A DNA stretch of 64,000 nt, from contig CAMTDV010000002.1 in NCBI GenBank assembly GCA_947069175.1, positions 8,845,054 to 8,909,053 of the forward strand. The letters are read 5' to 3'. Below the pieces are notes generated by a model. It was not told the origin of the DNA and ran no database searches. It saw nothing but the letters and a program-made list of their open reading frames with translations. This document shows positions 39,181 through 51,445 of the stretch, piece after piece. Origin of the DNA: Scalesia atractyloides. Taxonomy: Eukaryota; Streptophyta; Magnoliopsida; Asterales; Asteraceae. Each line of letters starts with the position of its first letter. Position 1 is the stretch's first letter. A program made the position numbers and the translations under genes.

Positions 39181-39800
39181 TGTTTCCCACCAGCCTAGCC
39201 AGCAGCAAAGTCAAAGTCAACAACAATCACAAGAAAATAATAAAGAATGCTAAAAACATAAACTAAAGAAAGAAGCTGGAAGTCGGGAGCTAGGAGCTCC
39301 CGACAAGAAGCTGATACACCAACAGCCGGTGACAGGAAGCTAAGGTTACTGTACAACCGTGGAAATTGAACAAAACAGGTCAAACTGATTAGACCTCTCT
39401 ACAACACGTAAAGGTGTCCTCGAGACACACAAACCTGAAAAATACCCAAAAAGGCAAGGCTAACCCTACAAGCAACATCAGGGAAGGATAAGCTTACAAA
39501 GACTAGAAGGTACCAACTGGCGTGAGGCTCCCTTGGCAGAGCAATCTGCCTATAAAAGGAGAGTCTTGTTCCATCCTAAAGTAAGTCCATCTCTCTCACT
39601 TTCACTCTAAACTCTTATCCTTTCATTTCGCTTAGACTCTTAAGATCACCCTGCTAATTCTCAAGCTGGAGTCCAAACGCGGGAGGCCACCTCTCGCGTT
39701 AAAAATAACGGTGTTCTTTGATTGCAGATACTGACCAAGGAGTTACCTTTTGGAGTTAATTCTGGACCTTACCCTCTGCCATACTCTTGTTGCTTTAACA
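39181..39800 (+). repeat. 5' LTR of Tat element
   Basis: Starts TGTTTCCCACC and ends TTGTTGCTTTAACA. Closely similar to 47180-47787 from gcaaagtcaaagtcaac onward. A 20-bp insertion relative to the 3' LTR (about 39289-39309) forms an almost perfect palindrome TCGGGAGCT-agg-AGCTCCCGA. TATA box tataaaag at 39551-39558. Confidence 0.85.
39551..39558 (+). promoter_or_regulatory. TATA box in Tat 5' LTR
   Basis: tataaaag followed about 30-40 bp downstream by the CT-rich tctctctcacttt stretch typical of LTR transcription starts. The 3' LTR has the same box at 47534-47541. Confidence 0.6.
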
Positions 39801-39820
39801 AGTGGTGCCACCGTGGGGCT
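39801..39820 (+). other. Primer-binding site (tRNA type not assigned)
   Basis: Directly after the LTR end is agtggtgccaccgtggggc. Position and the TGGTGCCAC...GGGG pattern suit a tRNA 3'-end complement of the kind used by Tat elements. Confidence 0.5.
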
Positions 39821-40092
39821 GCGCTGCTTAGAACAGTTTTTCCCGGTAGTTCAGTCCTGTTCCTAAGTTATCTTCTTTTATAGCCGGAAAGGATCATCAT
39901 CCAAAGGAAGTCTCAAGAAGTTCCCTGACTCGGTCAAGCCCTCTAGTTACTCCCGGAGTCGGCAGCTGCCCTACCAACACGGACGGACTTCATGCCGCAC
40001 CGACATCGCAAGATGCACAACAGTTCCAGACACCTCCCTTTACACGAGTTCCTCCATCTTCACCGAGTGAAGTTCTATTCCCGGTTGAAACC

Positions 40093-40310
40093 ATGAAAAT
40101 AACTCTAGAGGGAGTAAGAAGTAACTTTATACAGTTGAGAGACCTCTTGAATCGGTACGTTCGAGAAGAACGGATAAAAGGGGTTAGAGTACGTTTGTCT
40201 TATGACGAGCCGGAGGTGACACTCTCCCCTATGCCCGCTCCGTTGTGCTCTACTACATCTCCAAGTATTAGTCAAGCAGGACCTAGTCCTGACCCAAATC
40301 CATATCTTAT
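40093..40310 (+). pseudogene. Tat gag N-terminal stub
   Basis: An open reading from ATG at 40093 (MKITLEGVRSNFIQLRDLL...) occupies the gag start position about 290 bp downstream of the PBS. At about 40310 the reading joins sequence that normally precedes integrase, so most of gag, all of protease, RT and RNase H are gone. Confidence 0.55.
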
Positions 40311-40717
40311 ACATGATGGATCACTTTGGGCTGGGAGCTATCACACTAGCTCCCCTCTTTTCCTTCCAAGAAGCCCAGAGTATACTGTTGAAGAGCTCCC
40401 TCCCCAAAGAAGCAGAACTTGCCAAGATCAGGACAAAAGCCAAACAATATGTCCTGGAAGAAGGGAAGCTCTATAAGAAGGGTTACCTACCCCCATTACT
40501 ACGTTGTGTAGGTCCAAACCAAAGCAACTACTTGATCAAAGAAGTCCACGAGAGCATTTACGGATCACATGCGGGAGTAAGAACAATTGTGGCAAAGCTA
40601 ATGAACTTGGGTTACTTTTGGCCCATGATGCAGAAGGATACGGTAAAGTCATCCACAAATGTGAACCATGCCAATTACATGCTCCCGTGAAAACAAGCCC
40701 GAAACATGATCTTGTCC

Positions 40718-42301
40718 TAGAGGTGTACAAATCGGTTTTTTTTCAAAAACCGGTTTCGGTTAATAACTGAACCGGTTCAATAATTAAAAACCGGTTCAAT
40801 GAACATGGGTTAATTAAAAACCGGTTCCGGTTACAAACCGGTTTTTTTAATGGAAATGTGTAACCGGTTGGAACCGGTTCAATAAACAGTTTAAGGAAAA
40901 ACTATTTTTATATAATAATAACCGAATAAAAATCGGTTAAAAAACCTGGTGAAAAAAGCCGGTAAAAAACCGATTCTGCAGAAATTATCACAGAATGTGT
41001 TTTTGCTGCTGTTTTGCAGCTTTTTTTAGCTGAAATGCAATTTTTTTCATATAAAAAACTTAACAATAAACCGGTTAAAATATCATATCATTAAATCTTG
41101 GAACAAACGATTACATAACAATGAAAATACGTTACAAACGAAATACATAAAGTTATAAGGTTATACCGCAAGAACGTCCACTAATATATATATATATATT
41201 TAGTGGGACTAATATATATCTTGAATAGCCTCATTTAATCTTCTTCGCTCGAACCCGAACTTGAACTATTGTGTAGGAAATCATCCAATGCGGCTTCTTC
41301 GTCGGTCATTGGGGTTGTCAATTCGGCTTCGACCTCGTCCTCGTCCTTTTACACTTCGCATTCGTAATCCAATTCTCCCTGGAGTGAGCGTATGTGCTGA
41401 CATCTCTCCGCCGTATCCAAGTAATCTTTCAAGCAAATCGACATCTCAACCGCCTTTCGTGTTAGTCGAGTCCTCCTTATCGAAATCACCCTACCACTGA
41501 TAGAAAAAACACTTTCCGAAGTTACCATGGAAGCTTGGACCGTTAGTAAATCTCGGGCCATTGTGGCTAAGATCGAAAATTGATCTTCCATACTTTTCCA
41601 CCAAGCCAACAAATCAAAATTTTTAAATTCTTGTGAGGTCATCATTTGTAGAAAGTTCGACCAACCATACCGACCAAGTTTGCTACTAGTAGTGTTACCA
41701 CTTTGCATTTGACTCAGACTCATCACAAAATTGGTTATAAACATACAAATCTTGATCTTCCATACTTGAATCTTCACGGAACACGGCATTTCTCACTGAC
41801 TCGTGAATGTGTGACGAGGTTATACCATATTTTGTTACGTAAACATCAAACATTTTTGAAAGTTGATCGTTGAAACGAATTTTTGCATCTTCACCAAAGT
41901 TAGGTAGTTGTTCGGTGTTTAAATTCAACTCGTTTGCAATTTTTTCAATCAAAGACCCGGTTTCAAAAACATTAAATCAAGGGTTTAAACCAGCAGCACA
42001 AGTGAAACTGCAGGTAGGATAAGCTCCAAACGGTCATATGACCGTCGCACATAGCAGGGCGTTTTTAACCGGGTAAACATGTTTTTATACGTTACCGATT
42101 AACCGATTTGTAACCAGTTTTTTTTGTAGTTCAGTTTTTAACCGGTTTTTCTTAATAACCGGTTTCATAACCACCCTGATCAACGAAATGTCTAACCGCT
42201 TCGTAACTGGTCAAACCGGTTTGTACCCGAACCGGTTACAAAAAAACGGTTAATAAAAAAACCAGTTTCGGTTGAAAAAACGGTTTTTTTGAACATCTCT
42301 A
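40718..42301 (-). mobile_element. hAT element nested in Tat integrase, TSD tcttgtcc
   Basis: Exact 8-bp duplication tcttgtcc at 40710-40717 and 42302-42309. Terminal repeats TAGAGGTGTAC... / ...GAACATCTCTA. The subterminal regions are dense in accggtt/aaccggt repeats on both sides (40730-40980 and 42110-42290). 1,584 bp carries only the C-terminal part of a transposase, so it is an internally deleted, non-autonomous copy. Confidence 0.9.
41349..41952 (-). pseudogene. hAT transposase C-terminal remnant
   Basis: Read leftwards: IRFNDQLSKMFDVYVTKYG (41890-41830, the segment preceding the dimerisation region), a frame change at about 41710, then NFDLLAWWKSMEDQFSILA, MARDLLTVQASMVTSESVFS and ISIRRTRLTRKAVEMSICLK, the hAT C-terminal dimerisation domain. 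The BED finger and most of the RNase H-like catalytic domain are absent. Confidence 0.85.
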
Positions 42302-43182
42302 TCTTGTCCCTATCATAGCTGTCTGGTCATTCTACAAATGGGGAATGGACATAATGAGACCCTTCTCCACAGTAGCTGGGCAAGTCAAATTCCTCTTGGT
42401 GGCAGTAGATTATTTCACAAAATGGCCAGAAGTCAAGCCATTAGCAAAAATCTCAGGAAAGAATGTCATCAAAAATTTTTTGGGAACAGATATTGTGCAG
42501 GTTTGGGATATCGGAGGAAATAGTGACCGACAATGGGAAGCAATTCGCAGAAAAGCCATTTAGTACTTGGTGTCAAGACCTTCAGATCAAACAAGTCTTC
42601 AGCTCTGTTTGTTACCCACAATCAAATGGACAAGTAAAGCGAATGAATCGCAACATTGTAGAGGGGTTGAAAGCTCGGCTAGGGAGACATGGCAAACAAT
42701 GGCTGGAAGAGCTCCCCAGCGTTTTATGGGCCATTCGCACATTAGAAAAAACAAGCCACCAAAAGACCCCCTACAGCCTCGTATATGGCTCAGAAGTTGT
42801 GATACCAGCAGAGATCGGAGTTAAGACACAAAGAAGTTCAAGGAAAGACAACGCCTCCAGTGATTCAGAAATACTTTTGAAACTTGACCTACTTGAAGAA
42901 GCCAGGGAAGCTGCTTTGATCCGAGAGGTAAAATACAAACAGAAAATGGAAGCCTACTACAATGCAAGGCTCAAGAAAGAAGCTTTCAAGCCTGGTGACT
43001 TGGTACTCAAAAACAACGAGGCAAGTAGACAAGGAAATCTTGGAAAGATGGGCCCAAAATGTGAAGGCCCATATGTTATCGATGAAGTGCACCGGGGAGG
43101 TTCCTACAAACTTGAGACACCTGATGGCAAGAGGCTACTAAGACATTGGAATAGAAAGCACCTCAAAAAGTTCATAGTCTGA

Positions 43183-44089
43183 ATGACTAATGTAATGATG
43201 AAGACAAACTTGTACTTGGCTATATTCGTTTAATGGAAACAAAGATAACACTTTTGCTAAAAAATTATCATTGTTCTATCCTAAGGGTGAGCTCCTCCAA
43301 ACAGAGATCCATGGGATCCGACGCTATATCTACCCATGAAAAGGGATGAGCTCCTTGGCCATATCGCTCAACAGAGAACAAGGCGCTATACCTTCTTGTG
43401 TAAAGGGTAAATCCCTAAAATAATACGACTCCATGGACTCATAAACAAAAAGAAAAAACAAGTCCATTAAAGAGGGTAAGCACCTCACACCAATCCAGCT
43501 TCATAGGCTAAAACACATAAAACATACGAAGCCAATGTCCAATATACCACAACAATAAAAATGAAATGTGGACTAGAAAAGTGATAGAACTACAACAACT
43601 TGCAACGGTTCTTTTATAGAAAATTCAAGCCAAGTGACTGCAGCACTTAGTTTCAATTTGATGGATAAAGACATTGCAAATACAACCGTCAAAGGAAAAC
43701 TAAAACATAAGTTACCCCACGACGCATGCCAAAACACAAGTTTGATAACAAAATAAAATATCATAGAAAGAGAAACAATATAAATGCACAAGTACAAAAA
43801 CATAAAGGGAAGCTAAACACCCCTAATGGGGTAGCTCCCATGTCATTAGAAAAGTTAACATAGTGCATACATAATAAACCCTCATAAGGGCACAACCAAC
43901 TAAAAACACCTTCAAAAGAAGGTTCAAAGAGTGTTCATATTACAACCACAAAAGAAATAGAGAAAACCATCAAGTTGAGCTAGACCCACCGGCACCCCCG
44001 AAGAAAGGATTCTTGTTCTGAGGAAGGTTAACATATAAGCCGTCCAAATCACCAAGGCCTTCATCATCACCAGGAACAAGAGGAGCCGG
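43183..44089. other. Tat 3' untranslated region between integrase and antisense gene
   Basis: Noncoding. Includes repeated 'gagctcctcc...atgggatccgac' and 'catggactcata' phrases at 43290-43450 and the end of the antisense gene's 3' side. Confidence 0.5.
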
Positions 44090-46582
44090 CTAACCCCTTG
44101 CAAAAGATAAAGGGGGAGCATTAATAGGAATAGACATGGTCGAAACTGGCTCAGGCTCCGGAGTCACCTTCAACTTTTTTGAAGAGAGGCCAGCATCTCC
44201 ACCCTCCTCATCACTAGTCTCAAACAAGGCTCGCTTAGCAGAAGCCATAGAGAGCAGCTGTCCACAAAGCTCCTTATTCAGACCTTCCGGCTCCAACGCC
44301 TCTAGCTCAACTATAGAACAATCAACCATCTGGGATAAAGCCTCCACATAGGATAAGATAGAGCCTCCATCTTCTTCACAGCACTCACAAAGTCAGAAAG
44401 AGGGTCTGGCTTGAAGCCAGGAAGCTTTTGTACGACTTCCCTCTGGGAGACAACATTAACTCCTATAAGAAGGTCTGTATGGCGACCATGAGCCATTGCT
44501 TTAGAATATATACATGCAAGATGGAGATTAAACTCTTGACTATGGAGGAGGTAAGTCATAAAACAAGGAATGCCAGACCCAACCCACCACTTCCTGTCTT
44601 CTTCAACTATTTCACTTGTTGCCTCGGCTCTGCCATAACTGCTTCATCGGCAATTCGCTCCTATCTATACTTGGCCCTCTTAATCCCAAACTCGGCCCTT
44701 TCCTTGGAAAGCTGGTTGTTGAAATCAGATAGCTGCCCCAACATAGACTTCAACTTTCCTCATTTCCTCGTCCATCTTGCCCTGGGAAAATAGCAATTGA
44801 CCTTCAAGTTTGGTTACCTTAACTTGAAATGCTGCCAAGTCCTCTTTGGAAGTCTTAAGCTCTACCTCTTTCTTTTGCAAGGTAGCAGCAAGCTCACTTT
44901 TATTAACAGAGGCAGCCCAACGCTCAATACTATCAGGAAGGGAAGTAACTAGGCAAGCAGCTTGGTTAATAATCCGGTAGGCAGAATCTTCATCAGACAA
45001 CTTTGACAAAGCTTCCATCTCCGCGGGAGTAGCTAGGTTCTTCAACATATCGTGACAAACGACACTACTCTTGGTAGTGTCAGAAGAGCGAACCTTCCAT
45101 TGAGGCACAAAGACAGGTAAATCAGACTTAAACGGCCCCTTCACCTTGTCAACACCCACATTCCCTTTCATAACCACCTCCATCTTCTCTTCTACCTTCT
45201 TTTTTTCTCCATCCTTAGCATTCACCTTCTCCTTCTCTCCTTCCTTAGCAACCAAAGATGAAACAGATTCCTTCTCAACCCACCAGCTCCCCCAGGGGAA
45301 ACTGGCTTAGAATAACCCCCTTTAACCCTTTTCTTTAAAACAAACTTCGGCGCTTTCACTTCACTAGAAACTTGAACATGTTTCTCCGGGACACTCCTCT
45401 TCGCCTCGTTTAGCTTCTTCAAAACAGCATAAATCTTCTAACCAGGAACATCACATGCCCCGCTAGAAGCTTCCGGAACCTCCTTCTTAATAAGCTTCAC
45501 CCTAGTAACAAAAGCAATTACACTAGCATCATCTTCATCACCGCTCTCAACCGAGATAGGATCAGAAGATTGAGGAGCAACATTAGGAGAAAAAGTTCTC
45601 CTAGTAGACTTGCGAATCAGAGTAGGTAACTTTTTGGCAGAAGAACCATCCATGATGGGCTGAACAGGGACACTCTCCAAATCCCCAGCAGTTCTAACAT
45701 GCTCAGTACGACGAACTATGGATGGACCACCTTCAGGAATTTCCCTCTGCTCAATCTCTACACAGACAGATCGCTCAATAGAATAAAATCCAAAGCACTC
45801 ATATCTACAAAATAAACAAACTTAACAGATAATGAGAATTTGGAAAATATATCAAAACACGAGAATCGCAATGCATACCCTTTTGATTAACAAAAAAGAC
45901 TGGCTCAAAACCAGAATCAACCCAATCTTGACTAATACCCAACACAACAAGAAGCTTCTCAGGATAAGCCCTTAACTTTGTACAATAAGCACGAAGCCTG
46001 AGAAGTAATTCCCGTTCAAGTTCATGGACTTCCGGCTCCTTTTCATTCAAACCCTCATAAAACTTACGAGTAACAACAGTGAAAGGAAGCAACCAATCAG
46101 AAATAAAAAAAGAACTCATTTTTCCAAGCATAAGTGTGACCAACAGCTGTGGAAAGAAGGGGAGCCTCGCACTGAGTTTTCACAATAGTAAACCAATCGC
46201 CATTCCAGGCAAGTCGGAAAAAACGATGGAACATCAGTAATGATGGTTCATAACTCAGTGCATGACAAAGGATTTCAAAATGCATTATACGAGCAACACC
46301 AATAGGGGCTAACTGACCCAAAGAAAGACGATAGTATTTCAACAATTCAAGAAAAAAGTTTGTAAAAGGATACCGCAAGTTTGGTTGATCAAGAATTCAG
46401 GTATAAAACACAAGAAAACCCTGCGGATATTGATTTGCAGTCCTTTCCCCTGGAACCTGAGTTTCAAAGGAAGGATCAATGCCATGATCGGCAAAGAACT
46501 GATCGATCTCCGGTCTAGTAAGTTTTGAAACTTGGATGAGCATATCATTTTTATTAAACCCCATTTGAAACAAGTAAAGCAA
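44090..46582 (-). pseudogene. Antisense extra ORF (aORF) of Tat element, 'putative gypsy-type transposase' domain
   Basis: Read leftwards from 46582: FADHGIDPSFETQVPGE, an in-frame TGA at about 46397, then RYPFTNFFLELLKYYRLSLGQLAPIGVARIMHFE and RLAWNGDWFTI, which match the plant 'transposase (putative), gypsy type' domain. A frameshift at about 46105 follows, then LPFTVVTRKFYEGLNE and LGISQDWVDSGFEPVFF. A GTATGC donor at about 45880 and a TTTTGTAG acceptor at about 45809 suggest an intron. Later parts are basic/Ser-rich (45680-45438), a long charged coiled coil (KLSDEDSAY..., LQKKEVELKTSKEDLAAF; 45255-44725) and a C-terminal piece (44559-44090). The gene lies opposite to gag-pol between integrase and the LTR. 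Its role is unknown. At least four disruptions are present. Confidence 0.8.
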
Positions 46583-47179
46583 GAAAGAAACAACTTACCA
46601 AGTTTATAAAGATAAACCACGGAAAATATCACTGAAAAAACTGTCGGATGAAAGAGAGAATGCAAATCAAAAGGGAGAAGTTGAAAAGGGAAATGAGCGG
46701 TTAGCAAAGGTTATAAAGCTCAAAAATTTCAAATCCCAAATAAATCAGACAGGTGGAGGGCAGGATGTAACTGCCACAGCTAGCAGCCTAGGGTACTCGA
46801 AGGCCACCTTGCCGCACTGTCCAATCAATCACTTTCGGGCCGCCTAGATACACAAGTGGACAAATGGGCTTTAATTGTAAAAGGCGCATGAAAAAATTGC
46901 AAGGGGAGTTAAGGTAAAAGGCCAAGGGAAGACCAATACCTTCCGAAAAAAAGCCCGTGGCCACAAAAACAAAAGAGACCAATGCTTTTAGTTCACTAGT
47001 TCGATAAAATGCAAACCTTTTCTCTCTCTAGAAACGACTTGCATTTTATCTAACACGCCACATAAGCATAACAAGGCAGCTAAAGACTTTTAAGAAAAGG
47101 ATTGGAAAACAAAAACCCCTAAAATAAGAGTTATAAGCACCGCTATTTGCAATATCGATACTCATGACTGGGAGGCTAA

Positions 47180-47787
47180 TGACGTGGGTACCCGGAGATC
47201 CCAGTCAGCAAAGTCAAAGTCAACAACAATCGCAAGAAATTAGTAAAGAATGCTAAAAACATAAACTAAAAAAGAAGCTGGAAGACAAGAAGCTGATACA
47301 CCAACAGCCGGTGACAGGAAGCTAGGTTACTGTACAACCTCGGAACTTGAACAAAACAGGTCAAACTGATTTGACCTCTCTCTACAACACGTAAAGGTGT
47401 CCCCGAGACACACAAACCTGAAAAATACCCAAAAAGGCAAGGCTAACCCTGCAAACAACATCAGGAAGGATAAGCTTACCAAGACTAGAAGGTACCAGCT
47501 GGCGTGAGACTCCCTTGGGCAGAGCCATCTGCCTATAAAAGGAGAGTCTTGTTCTAGCCCAAGCTAAGTCCATCTCTCTCACTCTCACTCTCACTCTAAA
47601 CTCTTATCCTTTCATTTCGCTTAGACTCTTAAGATCACCCTGCTGATTCTCACGCCGGAGTCCAAACGCGGGAGGCCACATCTTACGTTAAGACTAACGG
47701 TGTTCTTTAATTGCAGATACTGACCAAGGAGCTACCTTTTAGAGTTGATCCTAAACCCTCCTCTATCATACTTTTGTTGCTTTAAGA
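47180..47787 (+). repeat. 3' LTR of Tat element
   Basis: Begins TGACGTGGGTACCC and ends TTGTTGCTTTAAGA (the terminal CA has mutated to GA). Compared with the 5' LTR it lacks the 20-bp palindrome and has several substitutions and small indels. Confidence 0.8.
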
Positions 47788-49526
47788 AAATGCAAATTTG
47801 GTTTGATTTCAGGTTTTAAATGAATATTAAAATTTGATTGCAGTTTTAAACAGTTAAAATTAAAATGAATATTAAAATTTGATTGCAGTTTTAAAGAGTT
47901 AAAATTAAAATTTGAGGAGCCCGAGTATATTAAAATGAATAAACCGAAATTCTATTCAATGAACAACATTAGTTGACTTTAACGAGTCTTGATATAAAAA
48001 AGGCAACTAACATATACAATCATACCCATAAAATAAAACTTTTTAAGTTGTTTAATACTTTGAAAACGTCAACACCCACGCCTTAAACAGAAAGTTCGAT
48101 AGATATCCAAATTCCAGTTTCAGAAAAAGATGGTCAATAGATATAAAAAATACCAATATGAGAATAATATAATTTTTAGAAAAGATCACGAAAGTACTTA
48201 TACACGTAATGTCACTAGCGTATGTACTTTTCACTCATGAATGATAACAACGTATGTTCTGTCTACTCAGATGCCTTTAAGAATTCACGTATTATGTTCA
48301 AGCTCGAAAAAAATATGTCTTTTGATAATGTTTTATTTTTATTTAAAAGAAATTAAATTAGTATTGGGCTCAATAAACCTAATGTCAAGTGAGCTAAATT
48401 CTGAATCATAAAAAATGATTTGTAAACGGGTCTATATTAGAATTGGTATGTGTTTACTATTTATAAAAAAAACATATATGTACCGAATATTTTTAAAAAA
48501 ATTATGTACCCTTGGTATCACCGGGCCTTGTGCGGAGGTCCTCCTCGCATACCATTAAAGCCGCCACTATGTCTACTAAATAATTTTTTTACAATCAATC
48601 AATCATACCCGGTATAATCACACACATGGTCAAGCCATTGGTAGATCTGGTAGGGTGGGATAGAGAGTCTGCTTCCGATGAGTCCCTATCTCCAAATTCA
48701 TATCCAGACCAAAGAGTCAAATAAAAACATGCGTAGACATATAAACACATAAAAAGTAATGAAGATATTCTTACTAAGCTACCAAACACGAGAAATGATG
48801 AAAACATATAATAGGATTAGGCAGTGGTAGACCCAGAAATTATTTATTGGAGGTGCGAACGTAGGTCTTAACCAACATTTCAAGGGGTGCGGTCGGGATT
48901 TTTGCCTATAAAATACACTAATTTTTTTAAAGGATACGTCCACGCACCCAACCTATAACCTAGGTCCGCCCCTGAAATCAAATAACACGTCAAATAGACA
49001 CATGTATTCACTACCACTAACAAAATCAATAAACTAACACAAAACCATAACATCCTTCTAAAAATTGTTTAACCTTAAAAAATACAAGACAAACTTCATA
49101 AATACAAAGGATGTTACTAGTCTATAATCAACATGATCAGGCGCACAACAAACGCTAAAAGCTCTAAGAAAATGAAGAACACTCTGAATTAAAACCCGTG
49201 ATTATGATTATAAAGTCGCTTCATATACCCAACTCTAGGTAGCCCACGGCCACGAACACATTAAGCTCATTCCTCATCAACAACCCATCTACACTTCTTA
49301 GCCCATATCCTCAATTAACCAGCTTGTAGGCCATTTTGAACACATACAAGAAAAAACAACAATAAACAAAATATGTATGCCAAACAATACAAAGTTATCT
49401 AAAGGTGAAGGCATGACTTGTGACGCATTATAGCTGCATGTATTTATGACAACTAACAAAAAAGTTGGGGTCTATCTAGTATGGTGCTCCAAGGGTTAAG
49501 TTATTAAAAATTTCAGATGTCTGAAT
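47788..49526. other. Noncoding between Tat and copia elements
   Basis: Contains a two-copy 45-bp tandem repeat at 47816-47919 (gaatattaaaatttgattgc), a MITE at 48822-48974 and AT-rich sequence. No gene supported. Confidence 0.5.
48822..48974. mobile_element. Probable hAT-type MITE, no intact TSD
   Basis: Ends CAGTGGTAGACC... and ...GGTCCGCCCCTG are inverted repeats of the CAGKGGCGGACC type seen in the three TSD-bearing MITEs, but the interior differs and flanks (ggattagg / aaatcaaa) do not match. Confidence 0.5.
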
Positions 49527-49767
49527 TGTTACAAAGGATTGAAAGTAGAATTGTTGTATTATATTTTTCTGTGTTAATTACAAGGAAAAAGTGCATACAA
49601 TTTATAGCTAAAGAAAAAACAATCTAAACATAGAAAATGAGTTGTTTACGGGCTGGAATTAAGGCTGGTTAATGGCTGTCTTTGACCCTCTAAAATGGGA
49701 AATGATGTTTAACTGATCCTGCAAATTTCTCTCAAAGTTATTCTTTGATATCTTTTTATTTTTAACA
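49527..49767 (-). repeat. 3' LTR of copia element
   Basis: 241 bp, TGTTACAAAGG to TTTTTAACA on the plus strand. It adjoins the PPT (plus-strand ctccccctc, 49768-49776). Confidence 0.93.
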
Positions 49768-49776
49768 CTCCCCCTC
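49768..49776 (-). other. Polypurine tract of copia element
   Basis: gagggggag on the coding strand immediately before the 3' LTR. Confidence 0.8.
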
Positions 49777-51445
49777 AAGTTGAATAGTCGGATTTCCAAA
49801 ATTCAACTTGACTAAACAATCGCTGAAGATTTTTTCCGTTAACTGCCTTTGTTAGAATGTCAGCGAGCTGATCCTTTGATCGAACAAACGGTTGTTCAAT
49901 CGTACCATCTTCCAATTTTTCTTTGATGAAGTTCCTATCAACTTCTACGTGTTTAGTTCGATCATGTTGTACTGGGTTTTCTGAAATCTGAATTGCAGCT
50001 TTATTATCACACATAATCTTACTTGTTTCTTTTGAAGGAAAGCCAATCTCAGCTAAGAGTCTTCGCATCCACATGGCTTCTTTTAAACCTCGAGCTATGC
50101 CTCTAAATTCAGCTTCTGCACTTGAAAGGGCAACCACCTTTTGTTTTTTACTTCTCCAAGTGACAAGATTTCCACCAACTAAAGTGAAGTAGCCTGCTGT
50201 TGACCTCCGACTTCCCTTATCTCCTGCCCAGTCTGAATCAGTGTAGATTTGAACATTTAGGTGTCCATGTGATTGAAACAGGACTCCATGACCCACTGTT
50301 CCTTTGAGATATCTAATAATTCTCCAAACTGCTTCCATATGGGACTCTTGAGGTTGGTGCATGAACTGACACCCCTACAGCATAAGCAATGTCTGGACGA
50401 GTATGTGAGAGATATATTAGTTTTCCCACCATCCGTTGGTATCTCTCTTTATTTGCTAATTTTGCTCCTTCCTCCATATAAAGCTTTTGATTTACACTCA
50501 TAGGAGTGTCTGCTGGTTTGCAATCGATCATTCCAATTTCTGCCAACAAGTCTAAGACATACTTCTTCTGACTGATGAAAATTCCTTGTTTTGACCTTAG
50601 TACTTCAATTCCGAGGAAATACTTGAGCCTGCCCAAATCTTTCATTTCAAATTCAGCAAACAAGTTTTCTTTCAGTTTTACCATTTCTTCTTTATCGTTC
50701 CCTGTAATGATCATATCATCTACATAGATAATTAGGCAGGTTACGAATTTGCCTCTTTTTTTGAGAAACAAAGTATGATCAGCATTACTTTGTTTATATC
50801 CAAACTTTTTCATAGCTACGGTAAATCTGCCAAACCAAGCCCGGGGAGATTGCTTCAAACCATAAAGAGACTTCTTTAGATGGCAAACCTCTCCAGTTTT
50901 GAAATCTTTTGTGAATCCTGGAGGAGCATCCATAAATACCTCTTCATCTAGGTCCCCGTGTAGAAAGGCATTTTTTACATCAAACTGTTGAAGTGGCCAC
51001 CCTTCATTTGCAGCTATCGAAAAAAGGACCCGAATTGTGTTCATCTTGGCGACCGGGGAGAATGTTTCAGCATAATCAATCCCATATGTCTGGGTATACC
51101 CTTTCGCTACCAGTCGGGCTTTATATCTTTCAATTGTACCATCCGGTTTATACTTAATCGTATAGACCCAACGACACCCCACCGATTTCTTTCCCGACGG
51201 GAGAGTACACTTTTCCCAAGTATTGTTCTTGATTAGGGCTTCCATTTCTGTTTTCATTGCCTCCTTCCAATGTTTAGACTTTAAGGCTTGATCCACGTTT
51301 GTAGGAGTTTCTTCAGAATAAACAGATGAGATAAATGTTTTTGCTTCCTTAGTGAAATTTCCATTAGCCACATTAGCTATAGGATAACTGGATCTTTTTG
51401 GCTCTTTTTCAGGAGAATACCGTTTCGGAGGAACCCCTCTGTTTG
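49775..51445 (-). pseudogene. copia reverse transcriptase / RNase H (two frames)
   Basis: 51371-50363 carries the RT: WKEAMKTEMEALIKNNTWE, KARLVAKGYTQTYGIDY, QQFDVKNAFLHGDLDEEV (catalytic Asp present), LKKSLYGLKQSPRAW and IIYVDDMIITGND with an intact YVDD box. A single frameshift at about 50362 leads into the 50362-49775 RNase H: YTDSDWAGDKGSRRSTAGY, SSAEAEFRGIARGLKEAMW and KHVEVDRNFIKEKL. The catalytic residues visible are normal, so only the frameshifts disable it. Confidence 0.93.

Larger units (their letters stand above)
40313..43182 (+). pseudogene. Tat integrase, split by a hAT insertion
   Basis: First part (40313-40709): KAKQYVLEEGKLYKKGYLPP, HESIYGSHAG and, after a frame change at about 40640, HKCEPCQLHAP, the HHCC zinc finger of Ty3/gypsy integrase. 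The hAT insertion (40718-42301) follows. Second part (42310-43182): WGMDIMRPF with the first catalytic Asp, VDYFTKWPE, a frame change at about 42470, then EEIVTDNGKQF with the second Asp and PQSNGQVKRMN, where the catalytic Glu 35 residues on is Lys. The C-terminal part (AFKPGDLVLK, KMGPKCEGPYVI, LRHWNRKHLKKF) is intact to a TGA stop. Inactive for several independent reasons. Confidence 0.88.
39181..47787 (+). mobile_element. Tat-lineage Ty3/gypsy retrotransposon, deletion derivative
   Basis: Two LTRs of about 610-620 bp in direct orientation bound an 7.4-kb interior. It holds a PBS-like site, a short gag piece fused to integrase (protease, RT and RNase H deleted), a nested hAT element, and a broken antisense gene between integrase and the 3' LTR. 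This antisense extra ORF is characteristic of the Tat lineage (Ogre, Retand, Cinful relatives). No matching 5-bp target duplication was seen (aagca / aaatg). It could not move by itself. Confidence 0.85.
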
